7,812 bases of DNA, taken from the NCBI GenBank assembly GCA_945929285.1, contig CAMEOC010000039.1:1-7812 (forward strand), in the 5' to 3' direction. Source of the DNA: an uncultured Mucispirillum sp. (GTDB lineage Bacteria > Chrysiogenota > Deferribacteres > Deferribacterales > Mucispirillaceae). The translations under genes and the position numbers were made by a program. Each line of letters begins with the position of its first letter. Position 1 is the first letter of the stretch. Below, in pieces: positions 6,832 through 7,812 of the stretch. A model generated the notes under the pieces. It saw only the letters and a list, made by a program, of their open reading frames with translations. It made no database searches and was not told the origin of the DNA.

Positions 6832-7524
6832 ATGTATTTAAACAGCACAGAATTTAAAGAATTAAAATCAATAACAGCTTATGTATGCAATATAACACAG
6901 GAAATGGCAGAAGCAAGTTTCCAAGCATTTATTAATAAAGATGTGGAAAAAGCACAGTATATAAGGGAGCGAGATAGGGAGCTTGATGATTACAGCATAA
7001 AAAGTGATGAACTTTGTGGGAAAATAATAGCATTATACTGGCCTAGGGGAAGTGATATGCGTTATCTTATCTCCACCATAAAAACAGTTTCAGATTTTGA
7101 AAGAATAGGCGACCACTGTAAAAAAATAAGCAAGCAGATAATAAAATTGCAGAATACACCACATGTATTTGAAAGAAAAAGTTTAATAGAACTTTTTGAA
7201 AATGTAAAAGATACTGTTGTAAAATCCTGTATTGCATTTTATAATCTTGATAAAGAAAAGGCAGAAGAAATTATTAATAATGATGATAAGATAGATATGC
7301 TAAAAAGTGCAGCCGTTAAAGATATTTTACAGTTTATGGGCAGCATAAACAGCACAGAAAATAATATATCTTACTTAAAATCTGGTATTAATTTAATAAA
7401 TATTGCAAGAAGGCTGGAGCGTATGGCAGACCATGCCTCAAATATTTCAGAAGCTGTATATTATACTGTAACTGGTATGTATAAAAGCAGGGAAAGTGTT
7501 GATGAGAAATGTATTAATAATTGA
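6832..7524 (+). CDS. phoU: Phosphate signalling regulator PhoU
   Basis: A 230-residue all-helical cytoplasmic protein made of two repeated three-helix bundles. PhoU binds the Pst transporter and the PhoR kinase and switches off the Pho response when phosphate is plentiful. Each repeat has its metal-binding signature: DFERIGDH at 88-95 and LERMADHASNISEAVYY from 195. The start is ATG 6832, with AAGGAG (6820-6825) 6 nt upstream; a TTG at 6811 in frame would overlap pstB and has no ribosome site. It begins 13 nt after pstB. The 3' end overlaps the next gene by 23 nt. Confidence 0.95.
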   Translation: MYLNSTEFKELKSITAYVCNITQEMAEASFQAFINKDVEKAQYIRERDRELDDYSIKSDELCGKIIALYWPRGSDMRYLISTIKTVSDFERIGDHCKKISKQIIKLQNTPHVFERKSLIELFENVKDTVVKSCIAFYNLDKEKAEEIINNDDKIDMLKSAAVKDILQFMGSINSTENNISYLKSGINLINIARRLERMADHASNISEAVYYTVTGMYKSRESVDEKCINN

Positions 7525-7812
7525 AGATGATGCAGATATTGCTGAGCTTATAATATATAACTTACAAAAGGCAGGTTTTAAGCCACACCATGCAGAAAAT
7601 GCAAACGAAGGGCTTATAATACTAGGCGAGGTTGCCTGTGATATTATATTACTTGATTTAATGCTGCCAGGCCTTAGAGGTATGGAGTTTTTAAAAATTA
7701 TTAGAAGTAATGATGAATACAGCAATATTCCTGTTATAATTATTTCTGCTAAAACACAGGAGCAGGATATTATATCAGGGGTTAATACTGGAGCAGATGA
7801 TTATAATATCCT
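7502..7812 (+). CDS. phoB: PhoB-like response regulator, 3' partial
   Basis: The first 103 codons of a response regulator receiver domain; the window ends before any DNA-binding domain. The phosphorylation site is conserved: acidic pair E8-D9-D10, phospho-acceptor D52 in LLDLMLPG, and S82-A83. The end reads TGADDYNI, close to PhoB (TGADDYITKPF). Aligned to PhoB with no gap, the next codon should be the switch Lys, but it starts with CT and so encodes Leu. The ATG at 7502 lies inside phoU (23-nt overlap), with AGGG at 7489-7492 upstream, so translation is probably coupled to phoU. The PhoB identity rests on the receiver match and operon context; its output domain is not visible. It would be phosphorylated by a PhoR kinase not seen here and activate the pst promoter. 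Confidence 0.8.
   Translation, partial: MRNVLIIEDDADIAELIIYNLQKAGFKPHHAENANEGLIILGEVACDIILLDLMLPGLRGMEFLKIIRSNDEYSNIPVIIISAKTQEQDIISGVNTGADDYNI

Noticed and set aside
1..7812. CRISPR arrays, tRNA or rRNA genes, insertion sequences
   Set aside because: I saw no regularly spaced long repeats, no tRNA-like folds, no rRNA segments and no transposase motifs or terminal inverted repeats.

Overview
The window is AT-rich with heavy use of ATA and TTA codons. All supported genes lie on the + strand. Codon choice, the dCache-type hybrid kinase and the lipid-free exported remnant suggest a low-GC Gram-negative, gut-type bacterium (something like Deferribacterota is possible). That placement is a low-confidence inference, because no ribosomal or other marker gene is present. 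Both ends cut through genes.

Region 1 (1-3808) is a signalling and regulator cluster. It begins with a large hybrid sensor histidine kinase whose 5' end lies outside the window. A stand-alone Hpt phosphotransfer protein follows, then an HxlR-family winged-helix regulator. Spacing is 16 nt and 11 nt, so they are probably one transcript. The kinase has an extracytoplasmic Cache-like sensor, one visible membrane helix, two PAS domains (the second with a four-cysteine cluster), HisKA, HATPase, a degenerate receiver and a canonical receiver. The HxlR gene is split by a -1 frameshift at a run of six A.

Region 2 (3809-4272) has no intact gene. It holds a good sigma70-type promoter overlapped by an AT-rich dyad, then a decayed gene for an exported PEBP/YbhB-like protein (one internal stop, C-terminal half missing). 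A Rho-independent terminator follows. A set of 11-bp-phased TTTACA-like repeats, read as a Pho box, then sits in front of the phosphate operon.

Region 3 (4273-7812) is a tightly packed phosphate-uptake operon, pstC-pstA-pstB-phoU-phoB. PstC and PstA form the membrane channel and PstB is the ATPase. PhoU links transporter state to signalling, and the PhoB-like response regulator would activate the operon through the upstream repeats. No pstS (phosphate-binding protein) and no phoR kinase are visible. phoB overlaps the end of phoU by 23 nt and runs off the right edge.

I see no wholly new system. The most notable points are the paired decay of an HxlR regulator and the gene next to it, the Pho-box candidate overlapping the preceding terminator, the Cys-rich PAS domain, and a PhoB-like receiver whose codon at the switch-lysine position cannot encode Lys.
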